Assembly (NCBI RefSeq): GCF_020360975.1
Contig: NW_025408688.1
Span: 248,001-312,000, forward strand
Reading direction: 5' to 3'
Source of the DNA: Hirsutella rhossiliensis
Lineage: Eukaryota > Ascomycota > Sordariomycetes > Hypocreales > Ophiocordycipitaceae
Length of the DNA stretch: 64,000 nucleotides
Numbering within the stretch: the first letter of the stretch is position 1; each line of letters opens with the position of its first letter. The notes below the pieces were generated by a model. That model was given only the letters and a program-made list of their open reading frames with translations, searched no databases and was not told where the DNA came from. This document shows, one piece after another, positions 33,895 through 43,753 of the stretch. The translations under genes and the position numbers were made by a program.

Positions 33895-35646
33895 ATGAAC
33901 AGCGTGTTGCGCGAGTGGCTGGACGATTTCGTCACGGCGTACCTAGACGATGTGTTGATCTATTCGAGTGGTTCAAAGGCTGATCATGAGGCCAAGGTGC
34001 GAAAGGTTCTCCAAGCACTCGCCGACGCCGGCCTACATCTAGACCCAGCGAAGTGCGAGTTTTCCGTACAAGAGGTCAAGTACCTTGGGTTCATTGTAAA
34101 TGCAGGAAGGGAATCGCGTGCGACCCGAGAAGCAGCGCGCCATCCGCGAATGGGAAGCCCTACCACGGTGAAGGGTGTCAGAAGCTTTCTGGGCTTCGCC
34201 AACTACTACAGGATCTTCATCCCCGACTACGCTAAGATCACTCAGCCGCTAGACGCTCTGCTGAAGAAAGGAACTGCCTTTTGTTGGGCGCGGGCGGAGA
34301 ACGAGGCGTTTCATGAACTGAAGCGACGATTTTGCGAGTCGCCCGTGCTCAAGCAGTGGGACCCGAGCCTGCCGACATTCTTGGAGACGGACTGCTCAGG
34401 CTACGCGTTGGGAGGCGTCCTGGCGCAAGAGGACCAAGATGGACGTCGACACGCGTGCGCCTTCTTCTCGAAGCGACTTTCACCAGCAGAGTACAACTAT
34501 CCAATCCACGACAAGGAGATGCTCGCCATCATGAAATGCCTCGATAATTGGAGTGCCGAGCTCAGAAGCTGCGGCTCCTTCACAATCCTCACCGATCACC
34601 GCAACCTGGAGTATTTCATGACACGCCAGAAGCTCACGGAACGGCAGAGCCGTTGGGCAGCCGAATTGTCCCAGTTCAACTTCAAGCTCGAGTATCGACC
34701 GGGAAGCGAGGCTGTCGTGCCCGATGCGTTGTCCCGTCGCGAACAAGACAAGCCACAGGGCATCGACGACGAGCGGGAACAAGGAAGAATGATACAGTTG
34801 ATACCGGACAGTGCGATTCCATCATCGACAAGAGCACATATCAGCGCGATGAGTTCTGACTGTTCAGAAACATCCACCCTGCCGGAGATGAAGGTCTTCG
34901 AGGAAGCGGACCTGCAGATTGAACTGATAGGGCCGCATTCCGGTGAGAACATTGGTCCACACATCAAGAAGGTGATAGACCGATACGAGTTAGGATCAAA
35001 GCTTGGGTATTTCATGCTTGACAATGCGGAGAGCAACGATACATGCCTTCAAACTCTGGCGCAATGGTACCCGATGGACGTGCAGCGACGGCGACTGCGT
35101 TGCGTTGGCCACATCATCAACCTGGTCGTCCGGGCTGTCATATTTGGCTCCAATGCTGGGAAGTTTGAGTCACAACTTCGAGCTGCGACCGACGAGTTCA
35201 AATTTGATGTCTGGGCCAAGGTCGGAGCAGTGGGAAAACTTCACAACCTCGCCACGTACATCCGTCGAACGGACCAGCGGCGACAAGCACTTCGACAGTT
35301 GCAATCGGAGCTTGCCGGGGACGATCCCATCTTTACGCTGGAGATCCTGGTTGATGGTAAAACGAGATGGAGCTCCATTTACATGATGATTAGAAGAGGT
35401 AGGCTTCCGTGGTGTCTGAAGCTGCAACCATCTGAACATCGTTGACCGTCAACAGCGCTCGAGCTTCGGAGTGCTATTGAGCTCTATCAGTCGCGTTGGC
35501 AGAAGCCCAGGAATTATGTGGATCGACGTGACATCACCAAGGACTTCCTGAACGCTACCGACTGGGTCGAGCTGCAACGGTTTTTTGACTTTCTGAAGCC
35601 CTTTCACATCTTGACCCAGACGATGGAAGGCAACGCCAGTAAGGAC
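33895..35646 (+). CDS. Chimeric ORF: gypsy RT-RNase H fused in frame to hAT transposase
   Basis: From the ATG at 33895 the frame reads the second half of the gypsy RT with the catalytic TAYLDDVLIYS (about 33938). The RNase H domain follows (TDCSGYALGGVLAQ, EMLAIMKCLDNW, TDHRNLEYF), then the connection DALSRREQDKP and KVFEEADLQ. At about 34917 it passes without interruption into hAT sequence: LIGPHSGENIG, LGYFMLDNAESNDTC (second catalytic Asp) and RRRLRCVGHIINLVVRAV. A 57-bp intron, 35399-35455 (GTAGGC...CAACAG with a TTGAC branch), joins MMIRR to ALELRSAIELY. The frame then ends at an in-frame TGA (35647-35649), beyond which hAT sequence continues in the same frame to 36390. The integrase of the gypsy and the BED finger and first catalytic block of the hAT are missing. 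Whether any protein is made is unknown. Confidence 0.75.
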
Positions 35647-36633
35647 TGAGCAGAGGGCGGCCATGGAGCCGTGTGGGAGACGCTGAAGACGATGGACTAT
35701 CTCTTCATCAAGTTCAAGCAAGCCGCGGAGTTGACCCGACACGAGGATGCCTCTCACTTCAAATCAGGAATCGACTGTGGTTGGGCGAAACTGGAGGACT
35801 ACTACCTCAAGACAGATCGGTCCCCTGTGTATCGTGCGGCGCTTGCGCTTCACCCTTCCTACGGGTACAATTACTTTGAGCGGCACTGGTCGGAGGGAAT
35901 GGACAAACCGGAATGGTACAGCGAAATGAAAAGGGCGGTTAGTGACCTTTTCGAGGAATATCGGCAGCAGGCAGAGGTCGAGATACAGGCGCAGACAGGG
36001 CTTTTGGACGACGAATCCGACAGGGAGGCCGCCAGTGCCGACAATGACTACAGCTCTTTCGGCAAGAGATCAGCCACTTCTCTCAATGTGCGACGGAGAA
36101 GAGCCAGAACCGTGACCGAGCTCGATCTATTCCAAACTCGGCCAATTTATGTCCAGGATCTCGACGTCGCCGACCCGCTCGAATGGTGGCATCAACATCA
36201 ACTTGAATACCCAGTGCTGTATCGAATGGCGCTCGACCTGTTCTCGATTCCCGGCATGAGCGCTGAATGCGAGAGAGTCTTCAGCCAGACCAAGAGACTG
36301 ATCACAGACGAGCGCAACAATCTGTCAGAGGACACTGTGGAGGCAGATCAGCTTCAAAAGCAATGGTTATCCAGAGGCCTCGTAGAGTAGAACGAAGTAG
36401 CAACATATCTGACGCGTAACTTGGGCAGAGAATACTTTGCAAAATGCACACAAAAATGCACAACAAAGTATGACTTCTTGTAGCAAATTAAGTAATCAGA
36501 CCACCTTCAGACCACCTTCAGACCCAGACCGACCGGTGCTCAAAACCCAGACCGACCGACCAAGACTCAGGATTGACCTAGACCGACCGACCGGAGGGGC
36601 CGGTCTGAGTCGGTCGGTTTGTTAGCCACACTG
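34918..36633 (+). mobile_element. hAT remnant (3' half), left part replaced by gypsy
   Basis: The coding part (34918-36390) is followed by subterminal GACCGACC repeats (about 36520-36620) and a right end GTTAGCCACACTG at 36621-36633, matching the CACTG ends of hAT elements. The left inverted end is absent because the gypsy pol joins directly at about 34917. To the right the element abuts a copia fragment. It is a different family from the hAT at 20.3-23.4 kb: the ends, subterminal repeats and intron position differ. Confidence 0.75.
35647..36390 (+). pseudogene. hAT transposase C-terminal part
   Basis: After the in-frame TGA at 35647 the same frame continues VWETLKTMDYLFIKFKQAA, SHFKSGIDCGWAKLEDYY and RAALALHPSYGYNYFERHW. 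The dimerisation domain is DPLEWWHQHQLEYPVLYRM, and the terminal catalytic region is FSIPGMSAECERVFSQTKR (Glu in ECERVF). The stop at 36388-36390 is the natural C-terminus. Only one stop separates it from the chimeric frame, so a single base change (for example GGA to TGA) could account for the interruption. Confidence 0.8.
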
Positions 36634-36860
36634 CTTTGAATTGCTCGGTGATGTCCTCGAGAGCGATTTGGACCACGAATGCGTCGAATTTGTCGCCTTG
36701 AAGCGCCTTGGTGAGGCCATCCGCCATCAGCTCTGCGCTCGGTGTGTATAGTACGTCGATCGTGCCGTTCGACACCTCTTGGCGAAGCCAATGGTTGTGA
36801 ATGTCGACGTGACGAAGGCGTGTTTGTAGCGCGGCGTGAGGTCCTCAATTAAATACGCAC
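36634..36860 (-). pseudogene. Copia RNase H C-terminal fragment (second copia family)
   Basis: The minus strand reads HVDIHNHWLRQEV, then NGTIDVLYTPSAELMADGLT and ALQGDKFDAFVVQ. This is the end of a Ty1/copia polyprotein, with the ADGLTK motif that closes RNase H in these elements. It differs from the copia at 27.8-31.3 kb (ADAMTKAS at the same place). It is cut on its 3' side by the hAT end at 36633. Confidence 0.75.
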
Positions 36861-37034
36861 CCAGCAGGTTTCCAGATTACGAAGCTTGGACGAATGACAA
36901 ATTCGCCTTCCCTTGGGCCTTCTTGAAGAGGACAATTGGCGACGCGTTCTTCAGTCAACGGGCACGAACAGTGTAGATTGAGTTCATAATGGCCAGCATC
37001 AATCGATATGATCGACGATCGATATCGAACCTTG

Positions 37035-37237
37035 TCTCGAGGTCCCCGAGCCCGTAAGGGTTATACCGGACTCCTCAAAAGGTCCCCGTTCGAATAGGAG
37101 ATCCTCCGGACCCCTCAGTGGTCTAGGAAGAAGAAATAACAGTCTGCAGGCCTCCCTTCTTACCTGGTTTCAAGCTGTATTATCTAGAGAGACCTAGAGA
37201 GTAGAGACCTCAACTCGTTCGGACCTTCTTCTCGACA
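37035..37237 (+). repeat. Dispersed repeat of about 200 bp, copy 1 (pair with 54216-54409)
   Basis: Both copies start TCTCGAGGTCCCCGAGCC and end GGACCTTCTTCTCGACA, in the same orientation, with roughly 90 percent identity by eye. The sequences flanking the two copies are unrelated. The TCTCGAG.../...CTCGACA ends resemble weak inverted ends of an LTR, but no target duplication is visible. Confidence 0.8.
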
Positions 37238-37260
37238 AATGAAGTGTCGTTTCCTTTCTT

Positions 37261-38556
37261 CTATTCTGCTAGCATCATTTGCTCGTCTTCGACATGAACG
37301 TCCACCGTTACGTGAATGCACTCTTGCTTTACGTCTCCAGCCTGCACAGAAATACGCGATAGTCCTCCAAGGGTGCTCGTCCCCGAGATGTTGGATCGCC
37401 TGCTGAAGGAACGTTTAGACCCACGGAGCTCCGGATTAACGTCCTTTCGCAAGATGAATTTGTCCACCATGGGTTTTACTCCCGGGATTGACAGCGTAAT
37501 AACCGTTGCGCCTATCTCGGAGACCTCGATGATATATAGCCTGAGGAGGGAATAATCGTATTCTTCGTCCAGTCTCCCTTGACGTTTCAAGTAAGTACGA
37601 TTTACAAATCAGCCAAACGCGAGCTTGACTTACCTCTATCATATATGACAACGAGCGCTACTCGGGCGCTGGAAAGAGCTATAACGCTGTTTCTGCGGTT
37701 AGAAAACTCCCATTTTGCTATTTTTCTTTCCAGTACATCCATCACTTACGCAATGCCTGGCAAGAGGATACAAGCGAGTTGAATCTTTCGTCTCCGTGGC
37801 ATGTCTAAGATCTTGAGCATTGCCAACGGGACACCGAAGAGCAAAAAGTCGGAGGCTAGAGAAATGCCGGAAATAGTGCCGTAGACCTCCATGAATGTCA
37901 AGCACCGATACGTTTGGGTATCTTCTTCCTCGACTGGCTTCCACACCAAGGTAACTGGCTTGCAGTGGAAGACGATGATGAAGATTTGCACCAGGTAGCC
38001 CATCGACATGATAGCGAGAATTATTCTGAGAGCGACGAGAAACTCCTTATGCAGAGCACAGATGCGGTAGTAAAAGGCGAGGCCCGATAGGCGACATAGC
38101 AGAAGCGTCGTGCTATAGACTAAATGTGCGATGCAGTCTATGATCTGGTTTCTGTCGAACGTCTCATCGGTCATGACGAATGCAACAAAGGTCGGGGGTC
38201 GTCCGGCGCCCTGAAGAATGAGGTGTATGATGAGGGCCGCAAAGGGAATAAAGGTAGTCTTTGTGGAAGAAAGAGTGGGTGCGGACCGGGTCAGCGTCAT
38301 GTTCTCATAGCTCTATGCTCCTGGGGCAGCTTACCAGCGACGCAAGCACAATTCCATCGTCGAGTCCGAGTCCGAAGCGTTTGGTGAGAAATTTCCGCGA
38401 GAGCAACCTGCCGAGTACGACCAAACTGGCTAGGGCTGTCACTATGATGATGCTAATGATGCCCAATAGGTCTTGGTTCTCTTCAAGCATCGCAGCGGTG
38501 ATTCTCTGAGGCACACGGCCAGAAGCCAGGGCTTCATCAACTCTGGGGTCGCCCAT
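37261..38556 (-). pseudogene. Seven-helix PTH11/rhodopsin-like membrane protein, copy 1
   Basis: The ATG at 38556 begins GDPRVDEALASGR. Helix 1 is IISIIIVTALASLVVLGRLL. Intron 1 starts GTAAGC after ASL and ends near 38260. Exon 2 encodes further helices (FIPFAALIIHLIL, HLVYSTTLLLCRLSGLAFYY, VALRIILAIMSMGYLVQIF, GISLASDFLLFGVPLAMLKI) and ends LLPGIA. Intron 2 starts GTAAGTGATG at about 37753. Exon 3 reads NSVIALSSARVALVVIYD, and a third intron GTAAGTCAAG follows. The last exon reads GDWTKNTIIPS and then, after one missing base in a C run (about 37541-37550), LRLYIIEVSEIGATV to the stop at 37261. The C-terminal tail is cytoplasmic-like with Ser/Arg repeats. The family includes fungal surface receptors; the ligand is unknown. 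Apart from one indel the gene looks intact. It is duplicated at 59.5 kb. Confidence 0.75.
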
Positions 38557-38765
38557 TTTCGCTCAGCTGTATAGATCTGTGGACCGGCACAGAAGAAAAG
38601 AACTGAATCCTCGAGAAATTTGAAGATGATAAAAAAGGGGGTAGTGGCCGTATATACCTACGTGCGGCGGTCGTGCAACTAAGTCTACATGTTGTTACTC
38701 TTGACGTTTCAGTCGCAGTAAGGGGCTACCTATCAGTCCTTCCTGATACTCGAAACTCACCATTC

Positions 38766-38956
38766 CTCGCATCATCCGAGCTTCTAGAATCTTAGTGCCA
38801 AGGGCCACAGACTGACGAACGGGCGGAGTTTTTCTTAACCTTGGCCGCACTACTGCCTATAGCTCGCGCAGTGTGGTCAAGCAGACTTCGCTCTGGAAGC
38901 CGTGGAATGCTTCGAAGCGTAGCCAGTACAGCTACTGTGTGAACCAACCCATTCAA
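38766..38956 (-). other. Upstream region of copy 1, duplicated with the gene
   Basis: On the minus strand GGCAGTAGTGCGGCCAAGG (near 38857-38839) and TTCTAGAAGCTCGGATGATG (near 38790-38770) recur upstream of the second gene copy at about 59178-59196 and 59290-59310. The duplicated block therefore extends past the gene. A GTGAGT directly after the shared ATGCGAGGAATG hints at a 5' splice site of an upstream exon or gene that I cannot define. Confidence 0.5.
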
Positions 38957-39249
38957 ACTGTCAAGATTAGGACGCTCATTCACTGTGCTGCCTAACATGC
39001 AGCAGGCAGTTCGTAATGTCATACAAGCAATGGATTCGAACCTTCTGGGTGACATCGTCATCTGAGCTGCCTGGGTGGCGACATCGCCACTCAACGCCAA
39101 ATCCACAACTATAAGAAGCCAACTTCTTACGATAACTTAGATACAGAAACAAGAGTCTTCCGTTGCCCATTTCACAGGGGATCTTCTGCCCGATCGTTGT
39201 TCAGTCATCCATACTGTCCGTGCCTCTTGTTGTGTGACACACTCTGTCT
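38957..39249 (+). repeat. Dispersed LTR-like repeat, copy B (uninterrupted)
   Basis: It aligns along its length with copy A (9335-9822 minus the nested solo LTR). The near-palindrome GGTGGCGACATCGCCACT is at 39074-39091. It lies directly upstream of the duplicated promoter region of the seven-helix gene and limits that duplication. Confidence 0.8.
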
Positions 39250-40254
39250 CGGTCCTAGAGTGTGCGTGCAAACTGCCACTGCATGGAGGGCTGCTATGGG
39301 AAGACGAGCTCGTTCAATTATGACGGAAAAAACCTTTCTATTCGCTCGAAGCTGTTTACAAATAAGTCGAGCGAGCAGCCGGTTTGTTGCTGTTGTAAGT
39401 TAACAATGTGCATCCCCCCCCCCCGGCGGGGGCCCAATTGCGCTTGGGCGGTGCTGATTGAACGGGGTAACACTGATGATCTCCAGCGCTGCCGCATCTA
39501 TGCTCGTTCGCCCCCACCGCCAAAATCCAGACCCACAACCATGGCTCATCCTCCCATTTCAATATTATTAGGTTTGTATCACACGCACGGCCAGGCTTTT
39601 GCTGTAACCGAGACAAGCCGGTTCGACCGCTTGGGCTGAGACACATGTATCAAACCCATCAAAAACCGGAACCCTAAATGACGGTTTTTCTTGATGGAGT
39701 AATGAGCCAGCGGCTCCTAATAGTGCAAGTAGTGCGTGTGGACACCCCAAACGGCGCCTTCAGTGCGTGTGACTCCACCGGACCAAACTGCCAGTGCACC
39801 CGGCCTGGGCGCACTGAACTGGCAGTGCAGCCCTGATGGTCAAACCAAACTGTCCGTTCGTTCGTCAGCGGCAAACTGCACTGCACTGCGAACTGCAGTT
39901 TACACTAAAATACTACGTCACCCCTTGCACGTTTGAACAGGGGCGCAAGGGGTAGAATCAGCCGAAGGCTGAGAGTCTGCGGCTCAAGCAACGGGCCACA
40001 GCCATTTGCACTGCAGGGTCTACGCACTCGAGCTAACTTTGGAACATTTCCTGTTGCGAGCAGAATCGCATCCTCGCATCCTCGCATCATCACATCATCA
40101 CATACAATTATGTAGCACCCATGTACATCCCTCTTATAGGGATTCCGTGTAAGAGCTTGTCGCCTCCTAAGCCCTTGATCCCTCATCTTCATCTTGATAC
40201 CGTCCGGGGGAGACGTGTAAGCCAGGTGATTACGGTCAAACGGGGCATCCAGCA
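39250..40254. other. Intergenic; GCAGTGCA-type subterminal-like repeats and a palindrome
   Basis: No gene supported. A run of ten Cs lies near 39415. Units of CAGTGC/GCACTG recur between 39740 and 39900, including an inverted pair ACTGCCAGTGC ... GCACTGAACTGGCAGT (about 39788-39826). This resembles subterminal repeats of hAT-type elements, but no ends were found. TCAGCCGAAGGCTGA at 39958-39972 is the exact complement of a palindrome at 46831-46845. Confidence 0.45.
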
Positions 40255-41688
40255 TCAAACCCTGCAGCGTTTGGCGCCCCGGTTCCCGACGCTAGGCGCT
40301 GCGTTCTCCACCGCAGCGCCCTCGTCGGCGAGCCTCGGCCCCCCTACGCCAAAGGGGAACAGGGTCGGGAAGGCCTTAGCGAAGAAGGAGGCGTCCGCCG
40401 AGTCGGCGAAGTCGTCGCCGCGCCGCACCTCTATGTACGGCTCGCCGTCGCCGCCGTTGCTGTCGGCCGCCGTCCCTCCGGCCGCCGTCCCTACCCACGT
40501 CCTCGGGCCGGCGCGCGCTCCCTCGGGCCCGACGGCACCGCGGGCGAAGAGAATCATCTCGGCATCGGCCACCTCTGGCGCCCCGTCCAACGGGAACATG
40601 CCGGAAGACGTCACCTCGTTGATTACGTCCCCGTCCTCTTCGGGCCTAGCGGCGTCCCTATCGTCGTCCTCGCACGTGAGCCCGACGTCGCGGCCCCCCT
40701 CGGCGGGGTCCCGCCCCTGCCTTAGCATCGCGATGATCTCCTCGATCTCGGCCGCGCCTCCGTCGTCCATGGCCCGCTCCGACGGCGGCACCACCTGCGC
40801 CGTCCGCGTCCTCTCCCGCGCCGACGGCTCGTTTCGCTCCAGCCGCTCGCACACCACCGGCGGCACCCCGTGCGGCGGCGTCCCCCAGCTGGCCATCTCC
40901 GCTGCGTCGATCTCGACCTCGCCGTAGAGCGGGTTGTTCTCCTTGAGCCAGGCCAGCGCCCTCTCGACCGCCGACCGCCTTACCGACAGCAGGCCCGATA
41001 GGTCCCGCGGCCCGGGCCTCTCGGCGCCCTGCCACGAGACGTGGATCTCGTCCATGACCCTGACTAGCGGGTGCGGGAGCACCTGGCGGCCAGGCCCTGC
41101 ACGTCGTTCGGGAACACTGTGATATGGCCCTTGACGTGCCTCGGGTACCTCACGCTCTGCCGATGGCCGCCGGGGATGCTGTACTTGGTCACGAAGCCGT
41201 AGCACGAGTTGAGCGAGATGAGCTTCTCCTCGAGCGGCGTGAGGTCCTTCAGCTCGTCGGGGTACGCGTGCTCGCAGCCGAGCCGCCCGTGGAGGTGCAT
41301 GGCCGGCGACGCCCCCTCGCGCCCGGCACATCGTGCGCACTCCGCGCAGACCGGAACCGGCCTGCCCTCCGGGAAGCAGCTTCGGCACCCGAACGGGGAC
41401 CGCCCGCCCCCCGCAGCGTCGCTCCGCGACCACCCCTCCCCCGCCATCTCCCTCAGCTCCCCCCTTATCCCGCTTCCGGTAGCAGAGCGTGCAGGTCATA
41501 ATCGGCAGCGTGCCGGCGTCGTGGAACGCCCGGTAGAACCTCCGCACCGTCCTCACCTGCCTCTCGCGCGGCACCGGCGCGCACCACGTCTGCTCGTTGG
41601 CCAGCCTCTCGCCCGCCTCGAACTCCTCGTCGAGGTGCCGCAGCGCGCTGGCTAGGTCCTCGGCCTGCAGCTCCCTTCGTCTCGGCAT
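40255..41688 (-). pseudogene. Third Helitron: N-terminal (DUF6570-like) region only
   Basis: The minus strand reads MPRRRELQAEDLASALRHL and RRFYRAFHDAGTLPIMTCTL. In a second frame (41447-41064) it reads CSRCG-like pairs, GCEHAYPDELKDLTPLEEK and RHVKGHITVFPNDV, then back in the first frame EIHVSWQGAERPGPRDL, ALAWLKENNPLYGEV and SFFAKAFPTLFPFGVGG. All of these match the order in the long Helitron (about 2206-3420). Two frame changes occur. The sequence ends just before the Rep core, so neither nuclease nor helicase is present. Base composition is far more GC-rich than the homologous region at 2-3.4 kb. Confidence 0.75.
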
Positions 41689-41812
41689 CCTTTCGCCGAC
41701 CCGGGCGCGTTTCCGCCCGGCCTGCCCACCACTAAGATGGCGTTTCCTCTTCTGCTCTTCTCTCGCCTGCCGTCTTATCGCCGCTCTACCTGCGGCCGGT
41801 TAGCTGTCGCGG

Positions 41813-42892
41813 CTATACACCTTCACCTCGCTCTACGGCCGTACCTGCTGGTGCGCTATCTCTGCCGCTAACAAGCGGCCCGGCTGCGGCGGGAGTTGTG
41901 GCAAGAGCCTCCACTCTGCTGGCCGGCCGGGACTGGATGGCTCTCGGCGAGTGCTGGCTTCCGGCCGAGACTACGGCCGGGCTAGTCCCGCTCGACGGCG
42001 GCGAAGGGCCGGCGGCCCTCCATGTTGGCTGGGGCTGGATATCCTGCGGAGCCCCCCGGCTTCCGGTAAAGGCTGAAGCCAAACCTATCCCGTTCGACGG
42101 CGGCGAAGGACCGGCGGCCCTCCATGTCGGCTGTGGCCGAATGTCCCGCGGAACGTCCGAACTTCTCGTCGCCAGCGGCAAAGGCCCGGCGGCCCTCTTT
42201 GGCGCCTGGGGCCGGATATCTTGGGAAGCCCCCCGGCTTCCGGCCAATGCTGAAACAAGCGGCCCGGCTGCGGCGGGAGTTGTGGCCGGAGCCTCGGCCC
42301 TACTGGCCGGCCGGGACTGGATGGCTCGCGGCGGCAACGGGCCGGCGGCCCTCCGCTGGGGCCGGGCATCCTGAGCCCCCCGCCTTCCGGCCAAGGCTGA
42401 AGCCAAACCCATTACGTTTGACGGCGGCGAGGGCCCGGCGGCCCTCCATGTCGGCTGAGGCCGAATGTCCCGCGGAGCGTCCGAACTCCACGTTGCCGGC
42501 GGCGGAGGCCCGGCGGTCTCCACCGTCGGCAGAGGCCGAATTTCTCTCGGTGCACGTCGGATTTTCCCTGAGGCCGAGACGGCGCTCGGCCTGCCTAGCG
42601 GCAGCCACTGCCCCGCCGCACTCGGTGTCGGCTGAGGCTGGATATCCCGCGGCGCGACTCGGCCTGCGCTGATCCTCCATTTCCCTAGTCCTGGCGGTCT
42701 TCCCCGCCCTCGCCTCGGAGGCGCCTCCCTTGACGCCTCTTCTTGCTCTCTCCGAGAGGCGCCGCGACCGAGTGCCGGCGCTGCTGTGATCGGCCGGAAC
42801 TCTGGTCCTGTGTACGGCGCTGCTCGGGCTTCTGGCGCCGGGCTTGCCCTGTCACCCGCTCCGGACTGGGCCCTCCCGTTAGCTGGCTTCAT
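41813..42892 (-). CDS. Pro/Arg-rich repeat protein, 359 aa, intact
   Basis: Not recognised as a known family. The ATG at 42892 starts MKPANGRAQSGAGDR. An N-terminal basic stretch (RGRGRPPGLGKW) is followed by about eight degenerate units of 24-34 residues with a core like PRDIRPQPTWRAAGPSPPS, alternating with AIQSRPASR-type units and ATTPAAAGPLVS. The frame is open for 1080 bases, but in GC-rich repeats the complementary strand is also largely open, so coding status is uncertain. It lies immediately upstream of the Helitron N-terminal region in the same orientation, where the long Helitron has its own repeat-containing extension. It may be the N-terminal extension of the same protein in another frame. 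Confidence 0.4.
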   Translation of the reverse strand: MKPANGRAQSGAGDRASPAPEARAAPYTGPEFRPITAAPALGRGASRREQEEASREAPPRRGRGRPPGLGKWRISAGRVAPRDIQPQPTPSAAGQWLPLGRPSAVSASGKIRRAPREIRPLPTVETAGPPPPATWSSDAPRDIRPQPTWRAAGPSPPSNVMGLASALAGRRGAQDARPQRRAAGPLPPRAIQSRPASRAEAPATTPAAAGPLVSALAGSRGASQDIRPQAPKRAAGPLPLATRSSDVPRDIRPQPTWRAAGPSPPSNGIGLASAFTGSRGAPQDIQPQPTWRAAGPSPPSSGTSPAVVSAGSQHSPRAIQSRPASRVEALATTPAAAGPLVSGRDSAPAGTAVERGEGV

Positions 42893-43753
42893 CGCGACAC
42901 CGGTCTACCGAGGCCCCCGCGGACCTCTTGTCTTCCTCTCTTGCGCTGCCTCTTCGGCCCCGCCTACTTGCGGTGCTACTGGGCTCCCGGCGTTGATCCT
43001 CGTAAGTGTAATAACGGCGTATAAGTCCTTGCCTCGACCATTCGTCCTGCACTTGTCTTGCTGACTGGCACCCCTCCTGTGGGTGCAGGATCCTCTAGGG
43101 AAGTCTATATATCTTATATCTTACTCGTAGCTCTCTAGTACGTCTACAGGCGTGCCGCTGCTCTTTACATTATACCGGCGCCGCCTTGCTATCGAGCCCG
43201 CCCGCCATTGCCCGCCGCTAAAGGCGGCTACGGCCTCGGCCGGTCCTTACGTGTAGGTCGCCGAGACGGCCTCTTCTTGCCTGTGCTTTGCATGGTACAC
43301 TTTCCCTTCTTGTCATCTAGGTCTTGTCGGTCAAAGCCTCAGTACGCCCCTAGACGCTCGCCTGCTGAATTTTGAACCCATGTCTTACACGTGTTGCGAA
43401 TAAGTCTGCCTCCTTCTCCTCGAACATAGCCTCGCGCGTCCTGCTTGTCTTAAAACCCTCTACGTCTTACTATACCGCCTTTCGAGGTTTCCTCTTCTCC
43501 TCTTGTCGCATTTTTCTCTATGCGCATCTTATAGACCTCCTTTATATAGGCTCCTTATCTTAGCCTACCGCTAACGCTACGTTGCGTCTTCGTTTAGGAT
43601 CCTTTGACTTCTCTTATACACCACGGCCACGAGCCCTTCCCTACTACACTAAACTCTTAAGACGGCATATTGGTAGGGAGCACTCCTGCCCCTATACCTC
43701 GCCGCTTCTAGCTTCGCTCCGGCAACGTTGCTCTTCCACCACACGGCCTCGCC
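42893..43753. other. Divergent intergenic region, no gene seen
   Basis: It separates the minus-strand Helitron/repeat ORF from the plus-strand gene at 43754 and is the likely promoter region for both. A T/C-rich pyrimidine stretch from about 43420 to 43740, typical of fungal promoters, precedes the ATG at 43754. Confidence 0.45.

Noticed and set aside
36603..36641. Target duplication for the hAT remnant at 36633
   Set aside because: The left end of that element is gone, so CTTTGAAT on the right has no partner to test.
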